Shown here piece by piece: positions 50,939 through 61,200 of a stretch of 64,000 bases of DNA (positions within the stretch are counted from its first letter, which is position 1; every line of letters starts with the position of its first letter). The position numbers and the translations under genes were made by a program. Under the pieces are notes generated by a model. It was not told the origin of the DNA. It searched no databases and saw nothing but the letters and a program-made list of their open reading frames with translations. The stretch comes from Pinirhizobacter soli (GTDB lineage Bacteria; Pseudomonadota; Gammaproteobacteria; Xanthomonadales; Rhodanobacteraceae): assembly GCF_015905305.1 (NCBI RefSeq), contig NZ_JADZLQ010000005.1, forward strand, positions 86,181 to 150,180, given 5' to 3'.

Positions 50939-51461
50939 TAGTTCCACATGATTCTTGAATCAAGGGTTGACAGTTATAGCGATTCCTTCAGAGCAATTTC
51001 TTGCGAATTCGCTCTGAAGCTATGTGGGTGCCTCCGTAGCTGACCGGCAGCTTGACCATTGGCTTGAGAAACCAGACGGGCCGGCGATTGACCCGGGCCG
51101 ACACGCGAAGAAGACACCAGTTTTTTCACGAACCCGATGGGGCTGAGCGCCTTCAGGAGCTTTTGCGAAAAATCAGGCAGTCGAAAACGTGTCTCAGGCA
51201 GGCTCAAACTGCGCGCTATCACCTGGGCGTGGATTTGACGCCTTCCTGGATGAGTCCGGTGAGGATCGGCGATAGACGCCTGCAAAATAGTCCGACGGCT
51301 CCTTACCTGCCGTCGGGTCGGACGGGGCCTGGGAGCAGGCGCCCTCCATGGTTCTAACCAGGTGGACGTATGTTCCGGTTCATCCCAACCGGGAAGGGAA
51401 GATTTCAAGGTTAACGTTCGGTTACCGCGAGGCGCGTTCGCGCTTCCGTATACTCGCGCGT
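50939..51461. other. gene-poor transition between Rhs island and ankyrin gene
   Basis: About 520 bases. Contains a 32-base imperfect palindrome at 50987-51018 (TTCAGAGC...GCTCTGAA with an inner GCGAATTCGC) and mixed base composition. A minus-strand open frame of 144 codons (50974-51408) has no recognisable domain and an unusual Arg/Pro/Ser-rich start. It may be the remains of an insertion sequence or island edge, but no transposase motif or terminal repeat could be shown. Confidence 0.5.
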
Positions 51462-54400
51462 ATGTCGAGAATCAAACCACGGCGCCGGCCGCCGCTTATC
51501 AAGTCCCTCCCGTGGTTCCTGCCGGCGCTGATCGCCGTTGCCCTGGCAGGATGGTCGACCCATCCGGTGGTGCTGATACCCCTGCTCCTGGCCAACGCCC
51601 TGGCGATGGGTGCGGTATGCCACGCCATCGGCTTCGATCCGGAACCCAGCTTCGCCCGCACGCTGCTGCGCCGCGGCGCCGCGCACCTGGTGATGTTCAC
51701 CAGCTATACCGCGGTGATGTTCCTGCTGGTGGCCTGGCCGCTGGTGCGCCTGATCCAGGAGCCCAGCCTTTCCGGGGCGCTCCTGCTGGCCGCGGCGCTG
51801 GTGGTGGCCCTGGCCTCGCTGTGGAGGATCTGGCCCGCCTTCGGCCTGGTCTTCGTCTGGGACGATGCCTACCCCGAGCAGGAAGACGGCTCGTGGATAT
51901 TCACCGCGGTGGCACGCAGCATCGCCTTCGGCCGGCACCTGTCGGCCGAAGAGCGCTTCTTCTCGCATTTCCTGCCGGCGGCCATGGCGCTGCTGGTGCT
52001 TTCTTTCGCCGCCGTGGCGCTCACCGGCCTGTATGGCGTGCTGCCATCTGAATTGCGCATCAGCGCGCTGGCCATTTATGGACTGGTGCTGCTGCCGTTG
52101 GGCTGCATGGTCATCGCCAACCGCACGCTGCGCGCGATGCTGTGCGAAGGACGCCAGCGTCCGCACGGATCCACGGCATCGCGCAGCGGCAGCGCCGCGA
52201 CGGCGCAGAAGGCCGACAAACCGGGCAAGACGCCGCGGGTGGAACCGGCGTTCGATGCCGGCACTGCTCCTGCGCAGGCCCCCCGTCCCGCCGCTTCCAT
52301 ACCCGCCGGCCGGCCCCAGGCCGAGTTGGACAACGATCTGCTTGAAGCCGCGCGTGGTGGCGACGTCGATCGCGCCCTGGCCCTGCTCGAAGCCGGCGCC
52401 GACGCCAACACCGCCGCGCGCGCCGGTGACCGCGACCAGCGCAGCGTGCTGGTGCTGGCGGCGCTGATGCCCGATGTACGCCTGTTGCGCGCGCTGATCA
52501 CCCGCGGCGCCGACGTCAACCGCGTGCACGCAGGCCTCAGCGCCCTCCTGGCCACCTCGCGCGACAGCTGGCACGGCCGCGCCGACGCCGTCATGACGCT
52601 CCTGGCCAATGGCGCCAATGCCGCGGCCGTCGATGGTGAAGGCAACACGGCGCTGCATGGCGCGGTGCTCTGTGGCGAACCGACCATCGCGGCGATGCTG
52701 CTCGATGCCGGTGCACCGCTGAACGCCTTGAACAAGGCCGGGTATAGCGCACTGGCCACGGCCTGCCGCGCCGCCAACTGGAACCTCACCCGCTTCCTGC
52801 TCGAGCGTGGCGCCAAGGCCACGCCGGTCGATGGCGAGCCCGCCCTGGTCGCCGCCGCCGGCATCACCGACGACGACGACGAAGGCGTGCGCATCCTGCT
52901 CAAGCACCGCGCTGCGGTGAACGCCACCGACAGCCACGGCCGCAGCGCCCTCATGTTGGCCGCGGCCGAAGGCCACGAACGGATCTGCCGCACCCTGCGC
53001 GGTGCCGGAGCCGACGTGGGCCTGGCTGACCGTCGCGGCAGCACCGCGCTGATGGAAGCCGCGCGCGCCGGCGCGCCGCGCATCGTGGAACTGCTGGCCC
53101 AGGCCACGCCCGATCCGCGCGCACGCGACAGCCATGGCCGCGACGCCCTCACCCTGGCCTGCCAGTCACCACAGGCCCGCGCCGAAACCGTGCGTGCGCT
53201 GCTCGCCCTCGGCGCACAGCCGCGCGAAGCGGGCATGGATGGCCGCAGCGCGCTCGACCACGCCGCCGCCGCCGGCCGTTGGGACCTGGTCGCCCTGCTC
53301 GATCCGGAAACACCGCTCCCGGCCAGCATGAGCGATGCCGTTGTACCCGAAGCCGGCGCCGATTCGCCGGATCACCTGCTCGATGCATTGCGTTTCGGCC
53401 ACTGGGCCGTGGCATCCACGTTTGCCCGTCGCGTGCGTGAATGGCCGGCCTCGCAACTGGCCGCGATGTACTTCGAACTCTCAGCGCCAGGCCTCGGCGC
53501 CAGCCGTGCGTGGTTGCTCGAGCACGGCCTGGAGGCGGAGGCGCGGCTGGGTGCGCCGCGCCACCGCGACGATGAAGAAACCGATGGCGACGACGAAAGC
53601 GATGCCAACGTGCTTGGCCGGCGCCTGTTCGATGCCCTGGTACCGCAGCTCCCCTCATCCCAGGAAGCCGTCGCCCAGTTGCTCGACGCCGGTGCCACGC
53701 CTGCGGGCGTGGGCCTGTTCCTGCAGGCTGTCGCGCGCATGGGCGACAGCGACGCGGAAGCCACGCTGCTGCTGCGCATGCTCGGTGCGGGCGCGGATCC
53801 GTTTGGCGTCGATGCCCGCCTGCGCAGCGCCGTGCACGTGGCCGCGGCGGTTGCGCACCCGCGCGTACTTTCTGAACTGCTCTCCCGCGGCAGCGATCCC
53901 AACGCGCGCGACGGCCAGGGCCGCACACCGCTGTTCGCGGCGCTGGAGGCGGGCAACCGTGTGCTTGAGCGCGTACGCAGCCTGGTGGCCCATGGTGCCG
54001 ACCCTGAAACCACCGACGCCCACGGCGAGACCCCGCTGGGCGTGGCCATGGGCCAGGCGGATGTCGAACGCTGGCTGAGCTGGAGCCGCTGGCCGCTACC
54101 CCGCCGGCCGCTTCGCGCCAACGACCTGCCGCAGGCTGCCGCCAGTGGCGACGCGGAGGCCGTGCGCCGGCTGCTCGACCTCGGCTTCGCCGTCGATACC
54201 CCCGACGACAAGGGCGCCACGGCACTGCTGCGAGCCTGTGGCGCAGGTCACCGCGATGTTGCCGCCGTGGCCCTCGATGCCGGCGCCGACCCCGCGCGTG
54301 CCGCTTCCACGGGCGCCACGCCGCTGGTGGCGGCCGTGACCGCGCGGCGCGAAAACCTGGTGGCCTTGCTGCTTGAGCGCAGCGTCGCCGTCGACCAGCG

Positions 54401-54992
54401 CCTACCCGGCGAGACCACCGCCACGATGATCGCCGCGGCCATGGGCTATCCCGAGATCGTCGAGGCGTTGGTGGATGCTGGTGCGGACATCAATGCCCAC
54501 GACGGCAGCGGCCACACACCGCTGCATGCTGCCGCCCAATACTGTTTCGAAAGCAGCGACAGCCTGCGTTCGCGCCGCCTGCTCGACGTTCTGATCAACC
54601 GCAAGGCCGACATCAACCACGCCGACAACGAAGGCAAGACAGCACTGCTGCTGTTGCTTGGCGCACACAAGCGGCCAGGCGTGGCCTGCGACGCCACCCA
54701 TCTGGGCGCCTTGCTGCCGGCACTGCTCGATGCCGGTGCCGACATCAGCCACGCCGACCAGCGCGGCGTCACCGCCCTGCACGCCTGCGCCATGCATGCC
54801 TTGCTGCCGCCAGCGCGTACGCTGATGGCGCGCGGCGCCGATCGCAGTGCCGCCGATGCCTTCGGGCGCACCGCGGGGGATGTCGCCCGCACCTTGGGAA
54901 TGGTGGACATCGCCCATGAACTGGGCGTGCGCGCAAGCGCCGTACCCAGCGTCCGGCAGACGCTTCGCCAGCCCGCCCAACCGAACGACTAG
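51462..54992 (+). CDS. large membrane protein with long ankyrin-repeat array
   Basis: 1176 residues from the ATG at 51462 (MSRIKPRRRPPLIKSLPWF). No clear ribosome site is visible. Basic N-terminus, then about five hydrophobic segments within residues 15-225. A Pro/Ala/Ser linker (about 230-285) follows, then ankyrin repeats from about 290 to the end, with repeated 'ALLEAGADAN', 'GRSALMLAAAEGH', 'GATALLRACGAGHRDV' and 'GHTPLHAAAQY' units, some degenerate in the middle. Probably an inner-membrane anchored protein-binding scaffold with the array in the cytoplasm. The partner is unknown. GC-rich like the core genome, so not part of the Rhs island. Confidence 0.85.
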   Translation: MSRIKPRRRPPLIKSLPWFLPALIAVALAGWSTHPVVLIPLLLANALAMGAVCHAIGFDPEPSFARTLLRRGAAHLVMFTSYTAVMFLLVAWPLVRLIQEPSLSGALLLAAALVVALASLWRIWPAFGLVFVWDDAYPEQEDGSWIFTAVARSIAFGRHLSAEERFFSHFLPAAMALLVLSFAAVALTGLYGVLPSELRISALAIYGLVLLPLGCMVIANRTLRAMLCEGRQRPHGSTASRSGSAATAQKADKPGKTPRVEPAFDAGTAPAQAPRPAASIPAGRPQAELDNDLLEAARGGDVDRALALLEAGADANTAARAGDRDQRSVLVLAALMPDVRLLRALITRGADVNRVHAGLSALLATSRDSWHGRADAVMTLLANGANAAAVDGEGNTALHGAVLCGEPTIAAMLLDAGAPLNALNKAGYSALATACRAANWNLTRFLLERGAKATPVDGEPALVAAAGITDDDDEGVRILLKHRAAVNATDSHGRSALMLAAAEGHERICRTLRGAGADVGLADRRGSTALMEAARAGAPRIVELLAQATPDPRARDSHGRDALTLACQSPQARAETVRALLALGAQPREAGMDGRSALDHAAAAGRWDLVALLDPETPLPASMSDAVVPEAGADSPDHLLDALRFGHWAVASTFARRVREWPASQLAAMYFELSAPGLGASRAWLLEHGLEAEARLGAPRHRDDEETDGDDESDANVLGRRLFDALVPQLPSSQEAVAQLLDAGATPAGVGLFLQAVARMGDSDAEATLLLRMLGAGADPFGVDARLRSAVHVAAAVAHPRVLSELLSRGSDPNARDGQGRTPLFAALEAGNRVLERVRSLVAHGADPETTDAHGETPLGVAMGQADVERWLSWSRWPLPRRPLRANDLPQAAASGDAEAVRRLLDLGFAVDTPDDKGATALLRACGAGHRDVAAVALDAGADPARAASTGATPLVAAVTARRENLVALLLERSVAVDQRLPGETTATMIAAAMGYPEIVEALVDAGADINAHDGSGHTPLHAAAQYCFESSDSLRSRRLLDVLINRKADINHADNEGKTALLLLLGAHKRPGVACDATHLGALLPALLDAGADISHADQRGVTALHACAMHALLPPARTLMARGADRSAADAFGRTAGDVARTLGMVDIAHELGVRASAVPSVRQTLRQPAQPND

Positions 54993-54995
54993 GCG

Positions 54996-57900
54996 TTATC
55001 CGTTTCCACGGGCGAGCGCCGCAGCGCGGCGGCGCGCCTGGCGTCGCTCCAGGCGCACCTGCTTGCGGTTGCGTGCCCGCTCGGCCAGGCACGAGAAGAT
55101 CACGTAGAGCGCAGGCGTGCTGAGCAACGTGAGGCTCTGCGATACCAGTAGGCCGCCGATCATGGCGATACCCAGCGGACGGCGCAGTTCCGAGCCTTCG
55201 CCAAGGCCAATGGCCAGCGGCAACGCTGCCAGGATGGCGACCATGGTGGTCATCATGATCGGCCGGAAGCGTACCAGGCAGGCCTCGCGGATGGCCTCCA
55301 TGTAGTTCTTGCCATGCTCGCGTTCGGCCACCAGGGCAAAGTCGATCATCATGATCGCGTTCTTCTTCACGATGCCGATCAACAACACCAGCGCGATCAT
55401 CGCGATGACCGAAAGATCGGTGTCGGTGATCACCAGCGCCAGCAGGGCGCCGACACCCGCGGCCGGCAAGGTGGAGAGGATCGTCACCGGATGGATCAGG
55501 CTCTCATAGAGCATGCCCAGCACCAGGTAGACGGTGACGATCGCCGCCATCACCAGCAACAGCATGTCGCCCTGGGACTGCTGGAATTGCCTGAAGTCCG
55601 AACCGAAGTCCATGCGGATATCGCCTGGCAGGCGCATGTTGTCGATGGTCTTCTGGATCACCTGGGTGGCCTCGCCCATGCTGATGCCCGGCGCCAGGTT
55701 GAAGCTGATATCCATCGTTGTGTACTGGTCTTCGTGGACCACCTGCGTCGGGGCAAGGCCCGGCATCTGCTTGGTGACCGCCGTGATCGGCACCATCGCG
55801 CCGCTGGTGCTGCGCACGTAGAGCCGGTTGATCGCATCGGGTGTCGCCGCCAGCGCCGGTAGCGCGCTCATCACCACCGAGTACTGGTTGATGTCCGAAT
55901 AGATGGTGGACACCGAGCGCTGGCCGAAGGCGTCGTAAAGCGCCGAATCGATATTGCCCACCGTCACGCCGAGCTTCGATGCCGCATCGCGGTCGATCAC
56001 CAGGTTCTGGCGCAGGCCTGCATCGTCGACATCCGTGCCCACGTCGCGCAGCAGCGGGCTTTTCTTCAGTTCCGCCTGCAGCCTGGGCAGCCACAGCTGC
56101 AGGGTTTCCTGATCGTTGCCCTTCAGCGACACCGAATACTGCGCACCCTGGCTCGAGCCGCCGCCGGCACCGCCGGTGGGCAGATCCTGCACGGCGCGGA
56201 GCCGCAGGTTCAGGTCGGGGAATTTGGCGGCCTTCGCGGACAACCGCGTGACCGCGTCGAAGGTGGTGTCCTGCCGGCCTTGGGCGAGGGTCTTCAGGCC
56301 AATGCTGAAGCTGCCGCTGGTGCCCTGCCGGCTGGTACCCAGGCGCGAACCCACCGTGGCGACGTCCGGGTCGGCACGCAACATCTGGGTCAGGCGCTCC
56401 ATGCGCTTTTCCATCTCGGTGAACGACACGGTGGCGCCGGACGTGGCGCGCCCCTGGATCAGGCCGGTGTCCTGCGGCGGGAAGAAGCCGGTGTTGACCA
56501 TACGTGAGAGCAGGATCGTGATGCCGATCAACACCAGCGGCGTGAGCGCCATGAACAGCGCGTGGCGCAAGGTCCAGTCCAGCGAACGCCGGTATACCGC
56601 CAGCATGCCGTTGAGGAACCGCTCGATGCCGCGGCTCAGGCGCGAGGGCGGCCGGTGCGAATGATGGGTAAGGAACCGACCGCACAGCGAAGGGGTAAGG
56701 GTGAGCGATACCAGTGCCGACACCGCGATGGCCGAGCACAGCACCACGGTGAATTCCTTGAAGAACATGCCGATGATGCCGGTGGCGAACAGCAACGGGA
56801 TGAACACGGCGAGCAGCGAGGCGGTGATGGAGACGATGGTGAAACCGATCTCGCGCGCCCCAAGCAGGGCCGCCTCGCGCCGGCTCAGGCCCTCGTCCAT
56901 GTGGCGGATGACGTTCTCGATCACCACGATGGCATCGTCGACCACGAAGCCGATGGCGATCACCAGCGCCAGCAGCGACAGGTTGTTCAGCGTGTACCCG
57001 AAGATGTACATCATCAAGAATGCGCCGGCCAGCGACAGCGGTACCGCCAGGCCCGCGATCACCGTGGGCGCCAGCCGCCGCAGGAACAGCGCCATGGTCA
57101 TCACCACCATGGCAAGGCTCAACAGGAGCGTGGCCTCCACTTCGTGCAGCGAGGCGCGGATGGTAGGCGTGCCGTCGAAGAAGGGCTGCAGCCTCACGCC
57201 TTCGGGCAACCATTGGCGCATCTGCGGCAGCTGGTCGCGGATGTTGTCCACCGTCTGGATCACGTTCGCGTTGGACTGCTTGAACACGTACATCAGCACG
57301 GCGGACTTGGCATTGAACCAGGCCGCCTGCTGCGCGTCCTGCTGGCCGTCGTACACCTTGGCCACCTGGTCCAGGCGGATCGGCGTGCCGTTGTTGTTGG
57401 CGATGATCAGCTTGGCGAAATCCGCCGCGCTATGCATGTTGTCGTTGGCCACCACCGCCATGGTGGTGCGGCCATTGGACAGGAACCCCTGTGGCGAGGT
57501 CACGTTGGCGGCAGTGAGGGTATTGCGCAGCTGGTCCGGGGTCAGGCCCATGGAGTTCAGCTGCTGCAGGTCCACGTCCACGCGCACTGCCGGCGTGGCG
57601 CTGCCATAGATGTCCACGCTTGCCACGCCGACCTGCTGGCGCAGGCGCTGCGCCAGCAGCGAATCGGCGATGTTGTACAACGCATCGCGGGCCAGCGTGT
57701 CGGAGGTGAGCGCAATGGCGATCACCGGGTCGTCGTTCGGGTTGGCCTTCTGGTAGCTCGGCGGCTGTAGCCCGGCGGGAAGATCCGACTGCGAGGCATT
57801 GAGTGCCGATTGCACGTCGCGGGCCGCGGCATCGATGTTGCGTTTCGGGTCGAAGATCATGAAGACCGTAGCTCGGCCCTCAGAACTATTGGAGCGCATC

Positions 57901-58136
57901 GTGGAGATGCCGGGCACCTGGCCCAGGTGGCGCTCAAGCGGTGCCGCCACCGTGGCCGCCATGGTGTTGGCGTCGGCGCCGCTCTGGCTGGTCTGCACGA
58001 AGATCGCCGGGAACTGGATGTCCGGCAAAGCCGCCACGCCCAGCAGGCCGTAGCAGATCATGCCGACCACGAAGACGCCCGCGGCAAGGAGGCTCGTGCC
58101 GATAGGACGGCGGATGAAGGGACCGGAAATATTCAT
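54996..58136 (-). CDS. RND efflux permease, HAE1/MdtC-like
   Basis: 1046 residues with twelve membrane helices and two large periplasmic loops. Starts 'MNISGPFIRRPIGTSLLAAGVF'. The relay motif in TM4 is present ('IGFVVDDAIVVIENVIRHMDEG', with the adjacent Asp pair). Proton-driven multidrug or metabolite export from periplasm to outside. Follows a second permease of the same family in one operon, the MdtABC/MuxABC pattern in which two different permeases make a heterotrimer. No outer-membrane TolC-like gene follows. The next gene, the ankyrin protein, is convergent and only 3 bases away from its end. Confidence 0.92.
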   Translation of the reverse strand: MNISGPFIRRPIGTSLLAAGVFVVGMICYGLLGVAALPDIQFPAIFVQTSQSGADANTMAATVAAPLERHLGQVPGISTMRSNSSEGRATVFMIFDPKRNIDAAARDVQSALNASQSDLPAGLQPPSYQKANPNDDPVIAIALTSDTLARDALYNIADSLLAQRLRQQVGVASVDIYGSATPAVRVDVDLQQLNSMGLTPDQLRNTLTAANVTSPQGFLSNGRTTMAVVANDNMHSAADFAKLIIANNNGTPIRLDQVAKVYDGQQDAQQAAWFNAKSAVLMYVFKQSNANVIQTVDNIRDQLPQMRQWLPEGVRLQPFFDGTPTIRASLHEVEATLLLSLAMVVMTMALFLRRLAPTVIAGLAVPLSLAGAFLMMYIFGYTLNNLSLLALVIAIGFVVDDAIVVIENVIRHMDEGLSRREAALLGAREIGFTIVSITASLLAVFIPLLFATGIIGMFFKEFTVVLCSAIAVSALVSLTLTPSLCGRFLTHHSHRPPSRLSRGIERFLNGMLAVYRRSLDWTLRHALFMALTPLVLIGITILLSRMVNTGFFPPQDTGLIQGRATSGATVSFTEMEKRMERLTQMLRADPDVATVGSRLGTSRQGTSGSFSIGLKTLAQGRQDTTFDAVTRLSAKAAKFPDLNLRLRAVQDLPTGGAGGGSSQGAQYSVSLKGNDQETLQLWLPRLQAELKKSPLLRDVGTDVDDAGLRQNLVIDRDAASKLGVTVGNIDSALYDAFGQRSVSTIYSDINQYSVVMSALPALAATPDAINRLYVRSTSGAMVPITAVTKQMPGLAPTQVVHEDQYTTMDISFNLAPGISMGEATQVIQKTIDNMRLPGDIRMDFGSDFRQFQQSQGDMLLLVMAAIVTVYLVLGMLYESLIHPVTILSTLPAAGVGALLALVITDTDLSVIAMIALVLLIGIVKKNAIMMIDFALVAEREHGKNYMEAIREACLVRFRPIMMTTMVAILAALPLAIGLGEGSELRRPLGIAMIGGLLVSQSLTLLSTPALYVIFSCLAERARNRKQVRLERRQARRRAAALARGNG

Positions 58137-58210
58137 GCTTTGGGGAATAGAGAGGCGGCTGACGGCGTGGCCGGGATGCGCCCATGAACGTCAATGCCCG
58201 GAAACGGTTT

Positions 58211-58234
58211 CGCCGGGCGGTTGCCCGCCCGGCG
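58211..58234. repeat. GC-rich hairpin between the two RND permease genes
   Basis: CGCCGGGCGG, TTGC loop, CCGCCCGGCG: a perfect 10-bp stem in the 145-base gap. It has no T-tract. It may protect or process the operon mRNA or tune expression of the second permease. Confidence 0.6.
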
Positions 58235-58281
58235 ATCAAAGGGTACCCCGGCTCGTCGCGCCATGCGCGACGGAGGGTGGA

Positions 58282-61200
58282 TCACGCCAGTCCCCGGGCG
58301 GCGTCGCGGGCGATGGCCCGCCGCTCCCGGCGCGCCTCGATCCAGTCGGAAACCCGTTCCATGTAGAGGTAAATCACAGGCGTGGTGTAGAGCGTGACCA
58401 GCTGGCTGAGCAGCAGGCCACCGACGATCGACACACCCAGCGGACGGCGCAGCTCCGAACCGATGCCGTTGCCCAGGGCCAGCGGCAAGGCGCCCAGGAG
58501 TGCCGCGGCGGTGGTCATCATGATCGGGCGGAATCGCAGCAGGCAGGCGCGGCGGATGGCGTCATGGGCATTCATGCCCATGCGCTTCGCCTCGATGGCG
58601 AAGTCGATCATCATGATCGCGTTCTTCTTCACGATACCGATCAGCAGCACGATGCCGACGATGCCGTCCACCGACAGGCTCATGCCACACATCAGCAGGC
58701 CAAGCAGGGCGCCGACGCCGGCGGGCGGCAGCGTGGAGATGATGGTGATCGGATGGATGTAGCTTTCGTACAGCACGCCCAGCACGATGTAGATCACCAC
58801 CACGGCGGCGAGCAGCAGCAGGATGGTATCGCCCACGGAGGAGGAGAACTCCGCCGCCTTGCCGACGAACTGCTTGGCGACCTGCGGCGGGATGTTTACC
58901 TGGTTTTCCACCTCGTGGATGGCACTCACCGCTTCTGACAACGAATAACCCGGGGCCAGGTTGAAGGCGATGGTCACCGCCGGCAACTGCTGCTGGTGGC
59001 TGATCACCAGCGGAGCGTTGGTCACCTGTGCCGAGGCCAGGGTGGAGATCGGCACCGCGCCGCCGCCGCCGAGCAGGATGCCGGTATTGGACAGGCCAAT
59101 GCCGGTGGCCGTGGCTGAGTTGCTGGACGAGGCCTGGCCGAAGGTGGTGGCATTGCTGCCGGTGAGCGCGCCGCTGCCGTTGCTCTTGACGTAGAGCTTG
59201 TCCAGCAGATCCTTGCTCGAGCGGAACTGCGGGTCGACCTCCAGCACCACGCGGTACTGGTTGAGCTGGGTGAAGATGGTGGAAATCTGGCGCTGGCCGA
59301 ACGAATCGTAAAGCGTGTCGTCGATCGTCTGTACCGGCACACCCAGGCGGCTGGCGGCATCGCGGTCGATGGTGAGCTTGAGCGCATTGCCCATGTCGGC
59401 CAGGTTGTTGTCCACGTCCGCCAGTTCCGGGCGCTGGCGCAACGCGGCGGTCATCTGCGTGGCGTACTTCGATAGCTCCGCCGAATTCACGTCGCTCATC
59501 GCGTACTGGTATTCGGTCGCTGCCACCCGGCTTTCCAGGGTCACGTCCTGCACGGGCTTCAAGTAAAGCGCCGTGCCCGGCAGGTGCGCGGCGGCCTCCT
59601 GCAGGCGCCTGACCACGTCTTCCAGGTTGCCGCGGTCGGAGCGGTCCTTCAGTACGATGGAAATCTGGCCCTGGTTCAGGGTGGGATTGATCGAACCTGC
59701 ACCGATGAAGGCGGCGACGCCGGTGACATCGGGCACCTGGCGCAGCGCATCGGCCACCGCCTTGGTGCGCAGCTCCATCTGTTCGAAGGCGACGTTCTGG
59801 TCGGCCTGCACCACGCCTGTGATCAGGCCCGTATCCTGCTCGGGCAGCAGGCCCTTGGGAATGATGATGTACAGCACCACGGTGAGGGCCACGGTAATGC
59901 AGGCCACCACCATCGTCGTGCGCTGGTGGGCCAGCACCACGTCGAGCGACCGTTCGTAGGCACCGACCACGCGCGACCACCAGGTGACCTTGCCGTCGGC
60001 GGCATGGCGCTCGTGGGCGTCTTCGCCCTCGGGCAGCGCATCGGCCTTCAGCAGGTACGCGCACATCATCGGGGTGAGGGTCAGCGACACCAGCATCGAG
60101 ATCGCCACGGCGATCGTCAGCACCCAGGCGAACTCATGGAACAGGCGGCCGGTGACACCAGGCATCAGCAGCAGCGGCAGGAACACCGCGATCAGCGACA
60201 CCGTCAACGACACCACTGTGAAGCCGATCTCGCGGGCGCCGATCTCGGCCGCCTCCTTGCCGTCCTTGCCCTGCTCGATGTAGCGGACGATGTTCTCGAT
60301 CATCACGATGGCGTCGTCGACCACGAAGCCCGTGGCTACCGTCAGCGCCATCAGCGAAAGATTGTCCAGCGACATGCCGGTGAAGGCCATCACGCCGAAG
60401 GTACCCAAGAGCGACAGCGGCACCGCCACCGACGGGATCACCGTGGCCCACAACCTGCGCAGGAAGACGAAGATCACCGCCACCACCAGGAAGATGGTGA
60501 GGATCAAGGTGAATTGCACGTCCTCCACCGACGCGCGGATGGTTACCGTACGGTCGGAGAACACTTCCAGTTTCACATCGGCCGGAAGCACCGTCTGCAG
60601 GTCCGGCAGGATCTGCCGGATGCGCGCCACCGTCTGCACGATGTTGGCGCCGGGCTGGCGGCGGATGTCCAGCAGCACCGCGGGCTTGCCGTCCGCCCAT
60701 GCGGCCAGCTGGTCGTTCTCGACGCCGTCGACCACCTGGCCGACGTCGGTCAGGCGGATCGCCGCGTTGTTCTTGTACGCGATGATCGTGTCTTTGTATT
60801 CCGCAGCGGTGGCCAGCTGGTCGTTGGTACCGATGCTGTACGACTGCGTCTTGCCGTTGAGCGTACCCTTGGGCGCGTTCACGTTGCTGGCGGTGAGCGA
60901 GCTGCGCAGGTCCTCCATGGTGAGGCCCAGGTTCGACAGCTGGGTCGGGTTCACCTGGATGCGCACGGCCGGACGCACGTTGCCGGCGATGCTCACCAGG
61001 CCCACGCCCTGCACCTGGGCCAGGCGCTGGGCCAGGATCGAATCGGCCACGTCGTTGATGTCGCGCAGCTGCACCGAATCGGAGGTGAGCTTCAACGTCA
61101 TGATCGGCGCGTCGGCCGGGTTCACGCGGTTGTAGACGGGCGGATACGGCAGCGAGCTTGGCAGCGTGCCCTTGGCCTGGCTGATCGCCGACTGCACGTC

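Noticed and set aside
50974..51408. 144-codon minus-strand frame upstream of the Rhs gene
   Set aside because: No domain, unusual composition, no ribosome site; kept only as part of the unexplained stretch.
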